From DSOI01 sp041394885 (GTDB lineage Bacteria > Acidobacteriota > Terriglobia > Bryobacterales > Bryobacteraceae): a stretch of DNA of 64,000 bases. Where the stretch lies: contig JAWKHI010000017.1 in the NCBI GenBank assembly GCA_041394885.1, forward strand, positions 1 to 64,000. Direction: 5' to 3'. Numbering within the stretch: position 1 is the stretch's first letter; each line of letters begins with the position of its first letter. Below the pieces are notes generated by a model that saw only the letters and a list, made by a program, of their open reading frames with translations, had not been told where the DNA came from and made no database searches. The translations under genes were made by a program, and so were the position numbers. This document shows, piece after piece, positions 36,423 to 45,088 of the stretch.

Positions 36423-37970
36423 ATGTCGATTGACCGTTTTGAGGAAGTCCGCCGGCGTCACGCCGCCGCCGAAGCCGGAGGGGGGCCGGAGCGCACCGCG
36501 CGCCAGCACGAAGAGGGGAAGCTTTCCGCCCGTGAGCGGATCGATCTGCTGCTGGACGAAGGCACGTTCGAAGAGGTGGACAAGTTGGTGCGCCACCGCT
36601 GCCGGGATTTCGGCATGGAGAACCAGGTGGTGGACGGCGACGGTTTCGTCACGGGCTGGGGCTACATTCATGGGCGGCTGGTGTACGTTTTCGCGCAGGA
36701 CTTCACCGTGTTCGGGGGATCGCTGTCGGAGGCCAACGCGCGGAAGATCTGCAAGATCATGGACCTGGCGCTCGACAACGGCGCGCCCGTGATTGGGCTG
36801 AACGATTCCGGCGGAGCGCGGATCCAGGAGGGTGTGGTGTCGCTCGGCGGGTATGCGGACATCTTCCTCCGCAACACGCTGGCGAGTGGCGTGGTCCCGC
36901 AGATTTCGGCAATCCTGGGGCCTTGCGCGGGTGGCGCGGTTTACTCTCCCGCGATCACCGATTTCACGTTCATGGTGGACCGCACGAGCTACATGTTCGT
37001 GACCGGTCCGGACGTGCTGAAGACGGTGACCCACGAGGAGATCACCAAGGAAGAGCTGGGCGGCGCCACCACGCACAACACCAAGAGCGGAGTGGCGCAC
37101 TTTCTGGCGCCGTCGGACGCCGATTGCCTGCGGCACATCCGCGCCTTGCTGCACTACATACCGCAGAACAACCGTGAAGATCCGCCACGCGTGACCGCGA
37201 CGGACGCCGCGGACCGGCAGGATGCGGCGTTGGACACGATCGTGCCCGCGGAATCGAACCTGCCGTACGACATCAAGGACGTGATCCACAAGATCGTGGA
37301 TGGCGGGGTGTTTTTCGAAGTGCAGGAGCATTTCGCGCGGAACATCGTGGTGGGGTTCGCGCATATGGACGGGCGTCCGTTGGGGATCGTTGCCAACCAG
37401 CCGGCGCATCTGGCCGGCTGCCTGGATATTGACTCGTCGGTGAAAGGCGCGCGATTCGTCCGGTTCTGCGACGCGTTCCATATTCCGATCCTGACTCTCG
37501 AGGACGTGCCCGGATTTCTACCCGGCGCGGGCCAGGAGTTCGGCGGCATCATCCGGCACGGCGCGAAGCTGCTGTATGCGTACGCGGAGGCCACCGTGCC
37601 CAAGATCACGGTGATCACGCGCAAGGCCTACGGGGGCGCTTATTGCGTGATGGGATCGAAGCACATCCGCACCGATGTGAATCTGGCATGGCCCACCGCG
37701 GAGATCGCGGTGATGGGGGCCGAGGGCGCGGTGAACATCGTGCACCGCCGTGAGATCGCCGGGGCGGCTGATCCGGAAAAGGCGCGTCGCGAAAAGATCG
37801 ATGAGTTCCGGGACCGGTTCGCGTCGCCGTTCGTTGCGGCCGAGGCTGGATTCATCGATGCGGTGATCGAGCCGCGTCAGACGCGTCCGAAGGTGATCGC
37901 GGCGCTGCGGATGCTCGAGAACAAGGTGAGCACGATGCCCCGGAAAAAGCACGGGAACATTCCGCTATAG
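36423..37970 (+). CDS. Acyl-CoA carboxylase, carboxyltransferase (beta) subunit, propionyl-CoA carboxylase type
   Basis: This subunit transfers the carboxyl group from biotin to acyl-CoA, most likely propionyl-CoA to methylmalonyl-CoA. The 515-residue length is typical. It begins MSIDRFEEVRRRHAAAEAGGG and has the acyl-CoA segment GLNDSGGARIQEGV, the GPCAGGAVYSPAITDF loop and a C-terminal biotin-binding domain with TRKAYGGAYCVMGSKH. ATG 36423 is chosen; an upstream in-frame start would overlap the tolC-like gene. A GATACT box at 36402-36407 may be its -10. No biotin-carboxylase or biotin-carrier gene is nearby. It could feed the same methylmalonyl pathway as the dehydrogenase at 54.5 kb. Confidence 0.93.
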   Translation: MSIDRFEEVRRRHAAAEAGGGPERTARQHEEGKLSARERIDLLLDEGTFEEVDKLVRHRCRDFGMENQVVDGDGFVTGWGYIHGRLVYVFAQDFTVFGGSLSEANARKICKIMDLALDNGAPVIGLNDSGGARIQEGVVSLGGYADIFLRNTLASGVVPQISAILGPCAGGAVYSPAITDFTFMVDRTSYMFVTGPDVLKTVTHEEITKEELGGATTHNTKSGVAHFLAPSDADCLRHIRALLHYIPQNNREDPPRVTATDAADRQDAALDTIVPAESNLPYDIKDVIHKIVDGGVFFEVQEHFARNIVVGFAHMDGRPLGIVANQPAHLAGCLDIDSSVKGARFVRFCDAFHIPILTLEDVPGFLPGAGQEFGGIIRHGAKLLYAYAEATVPKITVITRKAYGGAYCVMGSKHIRTDVNLAWPTAEIAVMGAEGAVNIVHRREIAGAADPEKARREKIDEFRDRFASPFVAAEAGFIDAVIEPRQTRPKVIAALRMLENKVSTMPRKKHGNIPL

Positions 37971-37986
37971 CGAGTGTGCCTTGAAC

Positions 37987-38113
37987 CATAAAGTGGCACG
38001 ACGATGAAGCATAACGTGGCAGGAACCATTCCATGCACGCCAAGGTCGGCCGCTGTGTCGGGGAACCATATCGGCCGCAGCGATTCCAAGGGGGGATGCA
38101 TAAGGTGGCGGCG
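37987..38113. repeat. Three degenerate copies of a CATAAxGTGGCxxGA repeat, possible insertion-sequence end
   Basis: CATAAAGTGGCACGA starts at 37987, CATAACGTGGCAGGA at 38010 and CATAAGGTGGCGGCG at 38099, all in the same orientation. A fourth, related string CACAAAGTGGCGC lies at 43496-43508, at the other edge of the segment that follows. Multiple short repeats of this kind occur at the ends of some insertion-sequence families, such as IS21. No transposase is present. This stretch (37971-38157) has no convincing gene. Confidence 0.4.
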
Positions 38114-38157
38114 AGTAGAGGCTGAGAACTTCGGTTAAATCGAGCATCGGGCGGTGG

Positions 38158-38858
38158 TTAAACAGCACACCTCCAGTCCGGCGGCAGCGAGAACGAACTA
38201 CGAACCAAAAACGAACAAGGCAGAATTGATCGGCCCGACGGGATCTCGCAGAGTCGCACAGCGACACGGGGTGAGAAGCCGGCAAGAGCCGTGCTTCCGC
38301 CGTCCTCACCGATAGTGACTCGTACTCTCGAGGGTCCAAGTCGCGCCCGGAATAGCGTTCATTGAAGAAGACGGCTTCTTGGTTCCGGGATCCGCAAGGC
38401 GTTGATCGTGGCAAGCCATGCTCCGCCGGAACCGGCCGAAGACGCCGAAATCCAAGAACTGCTTGATCTCACCGAACAGCCGGGAATCGCCTTTGAACCA
38501 GTTGCCATCCTGGCATTGGAGGTCGGGCGCCTCTCTCGGCCAACTCGGGGACACTGTGGCCGCTGAACAGCCCGATCGACAATCGCGGCTGCCTCGAGTT
38601 GCCGTACTCACAAACTCCCCGCAGTTCGGGAGCTTGCTGGAAGGGTTTGCCTCCCGAAAAGGTCACGCCCTCGATACCGGGACACGAGAGAATCCACTGA
38701 CCCACGTCTTGCAACGGAATCTCGCGGCTGGCGTCGTACTCTTGGCTCAGTTTGTTGCAGCAGCCGCGACAGCCTAGCTGCGTCCTTAAAACCACACGAG
38801 TGCTCGTGGTCCCGGTCCGTTGACCCTGCCGTGAGGAAGCCTTGAGTAAATCAGCATG
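38158..38858 (-). pseudogene. Decayed radical-SAM activase (NrdG-like, 4Fe-4S)
   Basis: Pieces in different frames line up in order with a small radical-SAM activating enzyme. The N-terminus is MLIYSRLPHGRVNGPGPRA then LVWF, followed by an in-frame TAA where Gln (CAA) is expected, and a Cys codon changed to CGC. A one-base loss then moves the frame to LGCRGCCNKLSQEYD (two of three cluster cysteines). IEGVTFSGGKPFQQAPEL follows, with Lys for the usual Glu, then IGLFSGHSVPELAE. A further frame gives GSRNQEAVFFNERYSG, and another VTIGEDGG...LAGFSP. Each is characteristic of this family. At least one stop, one lost cysteine and several frame changes make it non-functional. It lies 79 bases downstream of the XRE/PBP regulator on the same strand. 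Confidence 0.72.
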
Positions 38859-38937
38859 TGCGGGTCCTTCCAGTGGTACTGGCTGTGCCCGCGCGCCGAC
38901 AAAGCGCATTGGCTGGTGTTCCCGCGCGCAGATAATG

Positions 38938-40059
38938 CTACGCGAGGGTGGCACCGGTCTGGCGTGTATCGTAGCCGGCGAGTGTCTCTAGCTGCCGACG
39001 CAGAGTAGCGCGCTGCAGCACGTCCAAGAGGGACTGTAACGCCGATAGCTGCAGCGTCTGCCGGTGCATGACCAGATCGTATCGCTCGCCCTTCAGGGGA
39101 ACGAAGTTGAGCCCGAACGCCTGCGCCGCTGATCGAGTGACAAGGCAGCAGTCCGCGTCGCCGGCGAACACAGCATACGCCGCGGCCAGGTGACCTTGGG
39201 CCTCAACCCGATAACCACGCACACGGCTGGCCACGACACCCGCCTGTCTCATCAGGCGATCGGCCAATTCCCTGGCGCCCGAGCCGGTTTCCCGGTTGAC
39301 GAAGCGCACGTTCCTGTTGGCGAGATGTTCAATCTTCGTGATCCGCTTCGGGTTGCCGGGCGCGACGGCCAGGCCCTCTTCCCACTGAGCGAATGTGATA
39401 ACCGCGAAGTCTGCGTTGGGGAACTGCTGGCGCAGGTACGGCAGGTTGAATTCACCGCTTTCAGGATCCTCGAGGTGAGATCCGGCAATGTGTGTGACAC
39501 CCTCCTTGAGCCAGGACAGCGCCAATTTGCTCGACGCCGACGCCGTCACTACCTCAATGCCTGTGGTCTTCTCGAGTGTGGCCGCGAGCAGACTCGTAGC
39601 CGGATCGCACCCTGCCATGATCAAGCGCTTCTGAAACGCGTTATCCTCCGAGAAAGGGAGCACGTCGGCTTTCCTTCCCGTTCGGCCCAGGCTCGAGATC
39701 ACTCCGTCAGCCTGAGGGAGATAGTAAGGGGAGGCGCTCACCGGCACGCTGACCCATTGCTCGCCGACTCGGCCGAGGCGCGCTGGCCTAGACTTGGCAA
39801 TCTGGTCACGACTCAGAACGCGTGTCGCGAGCGGCGCGGAGGCGTTCGGCGAGTCACCCGCAAGAGTGAAGATCTCTTCTACGGAAGTCTCGAGTTCGCG
39901 CGCCAGCCTCAGCGTCACCTCCGTGTTTGGAACGTACGTGCCCGCCTCCATCGCATAGATGGCTTGGCGGCTCACTCCAACCCTCCGCGCTAGATCGGCG
40001 GCGCCGACACCGCGGCTCTTCCGAATCGCTGCCAGTCGATTCTGAACACCCTGAGACAT
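38938..40059 (-). CDS. XRE-family regulator fused to a periplasmic-binding-protein-like domain
   Basis: The 373-residue protein has an N-terminal helix-turn-helix (residues 8-60: LAAIRKSRGVGAADLARRVG, SRQAIYAMEAGTYVPN). After a linker, a PBP-like domain spans about residues 135-345 (LIMAGCDPATSLLAATLEK, VNRETGSGARELADRLMRQ, GHLAAAYAVFAGDADCCL). This is the architecture of one-component regulators with a PBP_like domain, often tied to molybdate or tungstate and molybdoenzymes. There is no export signal, so the sensor acts in the cytoplasm. It lies 18 bases downstream of the TonB-dependent receptor gene, which it may regulate. The ligand is inferred from the family only. Confidence 0.87.
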   Translation of the reverse strand: MSQGVQNRLAAIRKSRGVGAADLARRVGVSRQAIYAMEAGTYVPNTEVTLRLARELETSVEEIFTLAGDSPNASAPLATRVLSRDQIAKSRPARLGRVGEQWVSVPVSASPYYLPQADGVISSLGRTGRKADVLPFSEDNAFQKRLIMAGCDPATSLLAATLEKTTGIEVVTASASSKLALSWLKEGVTHIAGSHLEDPESGEFNLPYLRQQFPNADFAVITFAQWEEGLAVAPGNPKRITKIEHLANRNVRFVNRETGSGARELADRLMRQAGVVASRVRGYRVEAQGHLAAAYAVFAGDADCCLVTRSAAQAFGLNFVPLKGERYDLVMHRQTLQLSALQSLLDVLQRATLRRQLETLAGYDTRQTGATLA

Positions 40060-40077
40060 GCGAGCCGTTCTCCTTTG

Positions 40078-43000
40078 TCAGAACTGCGCCTTCAGTACGA
40101 ACTCGAACACACGAGGGTCGAGAGCTGTGGTGATCGTTCCGAACGCGGCTGTTCCGAAGGCTCCGTTCGGATTTCGCAACGGAGGGGTGTTGGTCATGTT
40201 GAATACTTCCGCCCGAAACTCGGTCTTCAACCGCTCAGTCAACGAAAACGTCTTGCCCGCCATCACGTCGAACGTGCGATAGCCCGGCCCTCGGACGGGA
40301 TTGCGCGAGCTGTTTCCGAGCGTGAACTGCGCCGCGGCGGTGAACGCGGATGTGTCGAACCAACGTCCCGTGTTGCGCTGATCAGTGGGCAGATTGGGAT
40401 CGCGAGGGCGATCCGGCCGCTGAATTCCAAATCCTGCAAACGCGTTCAGGTTCGGCTGCTGCGTCACCGCGAGGGGACTGCCTGATTGTGCTCGCAGAAT
40501 CCCAGCAACCCGCCAGCCGCTGCCGAGCAGGTCCTTCCAAGTGCGCCAGCGGCGGTGACGCCCGAAGGGAAGTTCGTAGACAAAGCTGCTTGAAAAGACG
40601 TGTGGGATGTTCCCGGTGGAGACATCCTTCTCCAGGCGCCGGTTGAAGCTGTCCGCAGCCTGATAGCTGACGGCGGGGCCTGTGAGAATCGCCGCGTCGA
40701 ACACGGCACCGGCATCGTCGATCAGACGTGAGAAGGTGTAGGCCGCCACGAAGGTGAGCCCTTGCGCGAATCGCCTCTCCACACGGGATTGCAGCGAGTG
40801 GTAGCTGGAGTGACCGACATTGTTCCGATACAGCGTCACGCCGGTGAAGCGAGGGAAAGGACGGAGCAACTGCTGCCTCGCGATCGTCCGCCTGCCCAAC
40901 GAAGATTCGATCGGAATCTCACCGAAGAAAGGGTTCGATACGGGCTCGGTGAGCTGCGATCCGAGCGCCAGTTGCTCCGCTCGCAACTGGTTCAGGTTCA
41001 CGTCCGGCACACCCAGGTTAGTGAGCTTTGAGCCCAGGTATCCCGCCTCGACGCTCCAGTTCGTCCCAAAGGTCTTTTGCAGCGACAGATTCCATTGCTG
41101 CGCGTATCCGCTTTTCTGATCGCGCTGAACGCCAAAGACCCCCTGTCCAAGACCGCTGTTGGCATTGGGTTCATCAATACGGATCGCCGGCCCTTGCGAT
41201 AGAACGAACGCCGGGTTGAGGTTGTCGAGCGAGGACTGTTGCACTGTGCGAACGAATGGGAAGAGGGGAGTAGTGAACGGCGTGGTGATGCCAGCCTGTT
41301 CAATCCATGTCATGCCGTATCCCGCGCGAATCGCGAGCGAGTCGGAGGCGCGGAAGGCCAAACCGAGACGCGGCCCGAAGTTGCCCCGCTCGAGATCGCG
41401 CGCGGACCGTGGAAATCCGTTCCGCCCCAGAAAATCGAGTTCCTCCGTCCGCAGGTTGAACACCGAGCCGCGATCCGCGGCCACCGTCGACGGGAAGTTG
41501 AGCGTGTACCGAACGCCGAGGTTCAGGCTGAGACGGCGAGTCGCGCGGTAGTCGTCCTGCAGGTAGAACTCCGCGGTATTCGCTCGCGGCCGAAGCACTT
41601 CCTTCTGCACGTCAATCTGAAAGTTCTGAATGTGGCCCAGCAGAAATGACGCAACGCTACTGCCAGTATTGGGCGCCGGCGTTCCAGACAGCGCAAGTCC
41701 CGCCGTCAGCACATTCGTGAACTGGAAACTCCCGGACGGGCTGGGCGGCTGGAGCACGTCCAGCCGCTGGTGCCGAATGTCGGTTCCAAGCTTCAGGCTG
41801 TGGCGCCTCGTCACCCAGGTGAGATTGTCGATGAACTGAGTCACCGATGTCGTGAATTCGGCGTTGCTGTTGGCTGGTGGTCCGAGAATCTGAAACCCGA
41901 CGACATCGTAGGTCGGAAGAGTGTCTCCGAAAGACGATGTGGGGAGGTTCGGAACGCCGGAGACTTCGGGCGCCGGTTTCCCCGTACGCAGTGATGTGCG
42001 TATGAAGCCACGGCGGGTATGACCGAAGCGAACCTGGTTAGCGCGGTTTGTGTCAATGGTCCAATTGTGTTCCGCGACCGCGCTGTCCGCCCGCGTCAGC
42101 GTCTCGCCCAGGACGCCCGAACCGATGTTGCCGCTTCCGTCGGGCAGCGGCGTCACTGGCCGTGCGAAATCGAGCAGGTGACAGTATCGCCCAAAGAGGC
42201 GGTGCCGGCTGGCGAAGTATCTATCGAGCCGCACGTCGAACTGGTCCTGCGAAGCATCCTCGTTGCCGATGCGGCGATAGTTGTTCGCGGTGGTCTCGGG
42301 GCCACTCCCGCCGGCGGCGTCTGGGGTTGGATAGCGGTCGAGAACCCGCATGGTGGCCGGATCGAAGCGCGCGACCGGAATTGTGTTGCCAGGAAAGGGG
42401 GCGCGTGAGTAACGGGATTCGGTCATCAGTGTGGAAGCCGGATCGAAGATCGGCGTCGAAAATCGCCCGGATCGCTGCGCACTGGCCGGGACCGTGCTCA
42501 AGCGGACCACTCCGTTTTGAAGACGAGTGCCTTGCCAGTCAATGAAAAAGAACGTCTGGTTCCTCTGAATCGGCCCACCCAAAACGAATCCGTATTGATT
42601 CCGCCGGAAGCGGGGCCTCGACAGCCCTGCCGCGAACAGGTTGCGCGCATTCAAGGCTTCGTTCCGGAAGAACTCGAACAGCGTCCCGTGCAGATCGTTA
42701 CCGCCGGACTTCTGACTCACCATAATCACGCCGCCGTTCGCGCGGCCGTACTCCGCCGAGTAGCTGTTGGTCTCAACCCGGAACTCTCCGATCGCGTCGA
42801 TGATCGGGAAGTACGCTACTTGGCCAGGCTCGGGCTGGAGGACACTGACGCCATCATAAATGTATTCGCTCACCCTGGGTCGGCCGCCGTTAATGCGCGG
42901 CAGCGTGGAACCGGGAGGCAGGCTCACACCAGGCGACAGCGCGATCAACGGAACGAAGTTGCGGCTATCCAAGGGAAGGTTGACGATCTTCTCCCCTTCA

Positions 43001-43431
43001 ACGGTGAGCCGGACTGTGCCTCGCGCCGTCTGCAACAGCGGCGCTTCCGCTCTCACCTCCACGGCTTGCGAAAGGTCCCCGATCTGCAGGGTCAGGTGCA
43101 GTTCGACTCGATCCCCGGTTCGCAGAACGACTCCGTCCCGTTTTAGGACAGCAAAGCCTGGCTTTGCCACCGCGAGTTGGTACGGGCCCGGCGGCAGAGT
43201 GAAGAAGTGGTACCTCCCCTCTGCCGTAGTGCTGGATCGAGCGCGTATGCCTGTGCCTGCATTGGTGAGTTCCACTTCAGCCGCCACCACCGGCAGACCT
43301 GCGGGATCGCGGACGGTTCCAAACAACTCCGCTTTGGTTGCCTGGGAGAAAACGGAAGTCGGCGCGCCGACTAAAGCGGCCAGACACAGAGCCGATGAGA
43401 CGCGGCGGGTGTGTGCTGGACATCTATACAA
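40078..43431 (-). CDS. Oar-like TonB-dependent receptor with carboxypeptidase-regulatory domain
   Basis: This large outer-membrane receptor has 1117 residues. A signal peptide (ALCLAALVGAPTSVFSQ) precedes a carboxypeptidase-regulatory-like domain (LFGTVRDPAGLPVVAAEVELTN, partly) at residues 33-120. A plug domain starts near residue 155 (VNLPLDSRNFVPLIALSPG; NSYSAEYGRANGGVIMVS), and a 22-stranded-type barrel follows, ending FDVMAGKTFSLTERLKTEFR, AEVFNMTNTPPLRNP and a terminal Phe (LKAQF). It is typical of acidobacterial Oar-like receptors, whose substrates are largely unknown. It appears less GC-rich than neighbouring genes. It forms an operon with the downstream regulator. Uptake of a metal oxyanion complex or a small organic ligand is possible but unproven. 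Confidence 0.93.
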   Translation of the reverse strand: MYRCPAHTRRVSSALCLAALVGAPTSVFSQATKAELFGTVRDPAGLPVVAAEVELTNAGTGIRARSSTTAEGRYHFFTLPPGPYQLAVAKPGFAVLKRDGVVLRTGDRVELHLTLQIGDLSQAVEVRAEAPLLQTARGTVRLTVEGEKIVNLPLDSRNFVPLIALSPGVSLPPGSTLPRINGGRPRVSEYIYDGVSVLQPEPGQVAYFPIIDAIGEFRVETNSYSAEYGRANGGVIMVSQKSGGNDLHGTLFEFFRNEALNARNLFAAGLSRPRFRRNQYGFVLGGPIQRNQTFFFIDWQGTRLQNGVVRLSTVPASAQRSGRFSTPIFDPASTLMTESRYSRAPFPGNTIPVARFDPATMRVLDRYPTPDAAGGSGPETTANNYRRIGNEDASQDQFDVRLDRYFASRHRLFGRYCHLLDFARPVTPLPDGSGNIGSGVLGETLTRADSAVAEHNWTIDTNRANQVRFGHTRRGFIRTSLRTGKPAPEVSGVPNLPTSSFGDTLPTYDVVGFQILGPPANSNAEFTTSVTQFIDNLTWVTRRHSLKLGTDIRHQRLDVLQPPSPSGSFQFTNVLTAGLALSGTPAPNTGSSVASFLLGHIQNFQIDVQKEVLRPRANTAEFYLQDDYRATRRLSLNLGVRYTLNFPSTVAADRGSVFNLRTEELDFLGRNGFPRSARDLERGNFGPRLGLAFRASDSLAIRAGYGMTWIEQAGITTPFTTPLFPFVRTVQQSSLDNLNPAFVLSQGPAIRIDEPNANSGLGQGVFGVQRDQKSGYAQQWNLSLQKTFGTNWSVEAGYLGSKLTNLGVPDVNLNQLRAEQLALGSQLTEPVSNPFFGEIPIESSLGRRTIARQQLLRPFPRFTGVTLYRNNVGHSSYHSLQSRVERRFAQGLTFVAAYTFSRLIDDAGAVFDAAILTGPAVSYQAADSFNRRLEKDVSTGNIPHVFSSSFVYELPFGRHRRWRTWKDLLGSGWRVAGILRAQSGSPLAVTQQPNLNAFAGFGIQRPDRPRDPNLPTDQRNTGRWFDTSAFTAAAQFTLGNSSRNPVRGPGYRTFDVMAGKTFSLTERLKTEFRAEVFNMTNTPPLRNPNGAFGTAAFGTITTALDPRVFEFVLKAQF

Positions 43432-43493
43432 GACAGCGTCATTTTAACACGACGACTTGTCCAAGCCCGGTCGCGGTCACTGTGGGGGACGGC

Positions 43494-43525
43494 AGCACAA
43501 AGTGGCGCTGGTTGCACTTTGTGCT
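43494..43525. repeat. 11-bp perfect inverted repeat upstream of the TonB receptor gene
   Basis: AGCACAAAGTG (43494-43504) and CACTTTGTGCT (43515-43525) are exact inverted repeats around a 10-base loop. The site lies 63-94 bases upstream of the receptor start (43431, minus strand), a place suited to an operator, possibly for the XRE/PBP regulator. It also resembles the CATAAAGTGGCAC repeat at 37987, so a mobile-element end is the alternative. Confidence 0.45.
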
Positions 43526-43550
43526 TCAGGTCACAACGGCCATTGCCGGA

Positions 43551-44327
43551 TCATGCTTTCGACTTGACGATCGGTTCCAGCATCCTGCGCAGGTTGCCGG
43601 ATGCGATTTGGTCCTTGGCCGCGGCGGAGACTCGGGCGCCGTGGAGTTTAGCGAGTTGCGACGCCATGCCGCGTCCGCCGGAATCGCTCCCGTAGATGAC
43701 GCGGCCGGCGCCGAGTTCGCGGACGGCCATCTCGGTGAAGCCATTGGTGGGGTCGGACCCGGCGAGGTCCACCGATACGTTCGGGTAGGCACGGACGGCG
43801 CGGATGCCGAATTCCCAGTTGCCGCCGGTGTGTCCGCAGATCATGGGTACGTTGGGAAAGCGCGCGGCGAGGGTAGCCATGTCGATGGGAGAAGATTCAC
43901 CGGGCAAATTGCCGGTGGTCTTGAGCCAGGTGTGCTGGAAGATTACGGCCTTGAGAGCGGCGGCGGCGGAGACGATGGGGTCCAGCGCGGGATCCGAACA
44001 GCGGCGGGCCACCCAGAGCTTGATGCCCACCAGCGGACCATCGCGGATGCAGCGGCGGATTTCGTCGAGACTGGCGTCCACGTGGTTCGGGTTGACGTAG
44101 GCAAAGCCATAAACGCGGTGAGCCCAGTGTTGCACGCACCGAAGAATGTAGTCGTTGTGAGCGCGCATCTGGGCTGGATCGGGATCGGTTTCCCGCAGCG
44201 AGCCGAGGTAGATGCACAGCTTTTCGACGCCCATACGATCTGCGATGCGAACCACTTCGGCCATGGACTCTTCCGGAGTCCGGCCGCCGAATCCGGACGG
44301 ATGACAGTGCAGATCCCAAATAGTCAT
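43551..44327 (-). CDS. Amidohydrolase-2-type TIM-barrel hydrolase
   Basis: The 258-residue protein has the metal-binding start IWDLHCHPSGFGG (H-x-H, residues 6-8), a middle His in IFQHTWLK, another in ICGHTGGNWEF and the terminal Asp in VIYGSDSGGRG. This is the full metal set of the amidohydrolase-2/decarboxylase group. The reaction is unknown; members decarboxylate or hydrolyse ring or lactone substrates. Its ATG overlaps the stop of the next upstream amidohydrolase-like gene (ATGA), so the two are cotranslated and may form a complex. Confidence 0.85.
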   Translation of the reverse strand: MTIWDLHCHPSGFGGRTPEESMAEVVRIADRMGVEKLCIYLGSLRETDPDPAQMRAHNDYILRCVQHWAHRVYGFAYVNPNHVDASLDEIRRCIRDGPLVGIKLWVARRCSDPALDPIVSAAAALKAVIFQHTWLKTTGNLPGESSPIDMATLAARFPNVPMICGHTGGNWEFGIRAVRAYPNVSVDLAGSDPTNGFTEMAVRELGAGRVIYGSDSGGRGMASQLAKLHGARVSAAAKDQIASGNLRRMLEPIVKSKA

Positions 44328-45082
44328 CGTTTGGCTCCGAGGAGGCGTTTGGCGTTTTGGTCGAGGGTCTTGGAGTCCATGCCGGCTTCCTTGACCTTGA
44401 GCACGGCGGCCTCGCAGTAGAAGAAGGGTGAGTAGGATCCGAACACCACGCGGTCAGAACCGAGAGCGGCGTTCCAGCGGGCGGGCCCGTGGACGCCTTC
44501 AATCATGGCGAAGTCGGAATACGCGCGCTGCGTGAGGGCGAGCGCGGTGAGTAACTCCGGGCTTCCGCCGCGGCAATTAAGGAGTTGTACGCGGAGGTTG
44601 GGCGCGCGGCGGAGAGCGCCGGGAAGCGGGTCCAGCGCGACGGGCGCGGCCTTGACGAGCGGGTGTTGGGTCCGTTCGTCTTCCATGGTGCAGACGATCT
44701 GCAGGAATATGTTTCGCTCGGCGGCGAGCCCGAACAATTCGGCGAGGGAGGGATGGTCCAGGCCGTAGCCGTGGTAGGCGGGGTGGAGGCGGAGGCCCTG
44801 CATGCGATGTTCGGCGATGCAGCGGCGGAGGTCCTCTCTCCAGTCCGGCGCGGTCGGGTTGACAGAGCCGATGGGGAGGAGGTCCCCGTTGGAGTAGCGG
44901 CGGCAATCCTCGGCGAGGCGCGCGTTGACGGCTGCGAGATCGCGATGCAGGAGAGCGTCGAAGCTCGAGGCCCAGGCTTGAGCGATGCCGTTCTTTCGGA
45001 GGGTGGATAGCAGCTCACTGGGCTCGTCGCCGTAGAGACGGCGGAAGGGATAGCGGGAAAGATAGACGTTGGTGTCGATCAT
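44324..45082 (-). CDS. Amidohydrolase-like TIM-barrel protein lacking the H-x-H motif
   Basis: The 252-residue protein resembles its downstream neighbour in order of strands (RLHPAYHGYGLDHPSLAEL, NIFLQIVCTMEDERTQHPL, VVFGSYSPFFYCEAA, ending with DQNAKRLLG). However, the opening motif DTNVYLSRYPFRR has no H-x-H, and the last motif reads FGSYSPF in place of GSD. Two of the usual metal sites are therefore missing. It may be a non-catalytic partner of the adjacent enzyme. It begins 6 bases downstream of the mutarotase-like gene. Confidence 0.78.
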   Translation of the reverse strand: MIDTNVYLSRYPFRRLYGDEPSELLSTLRKNGIAQAWASSFDALLHRDLAAVNARLAEDCRRYSNGDLLPIGSVNPTAPDWREDLRRCIAEHRMQGLRLHPAYHGYGLDHPSLAELFGLAAERNIFLQIVCTMEDERTQHPLVKAAPVALDPLPGALRRAPNLRVQLLNCRGGSPELLTALALTQRAYSDFAMIEGVHGPARWNAALGSDRVVFGSYSPFFYCEAAVLKVKEAGMDSKTLDQNAKRLLGAKR

Positions 45083-45088
45083 CTTTGC

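Noticed and set aside
37971..38157. An intact insertion sequence
   Set aside because: Only short repeats are visible; there is no transposase frame or target-site duplication that I can support.
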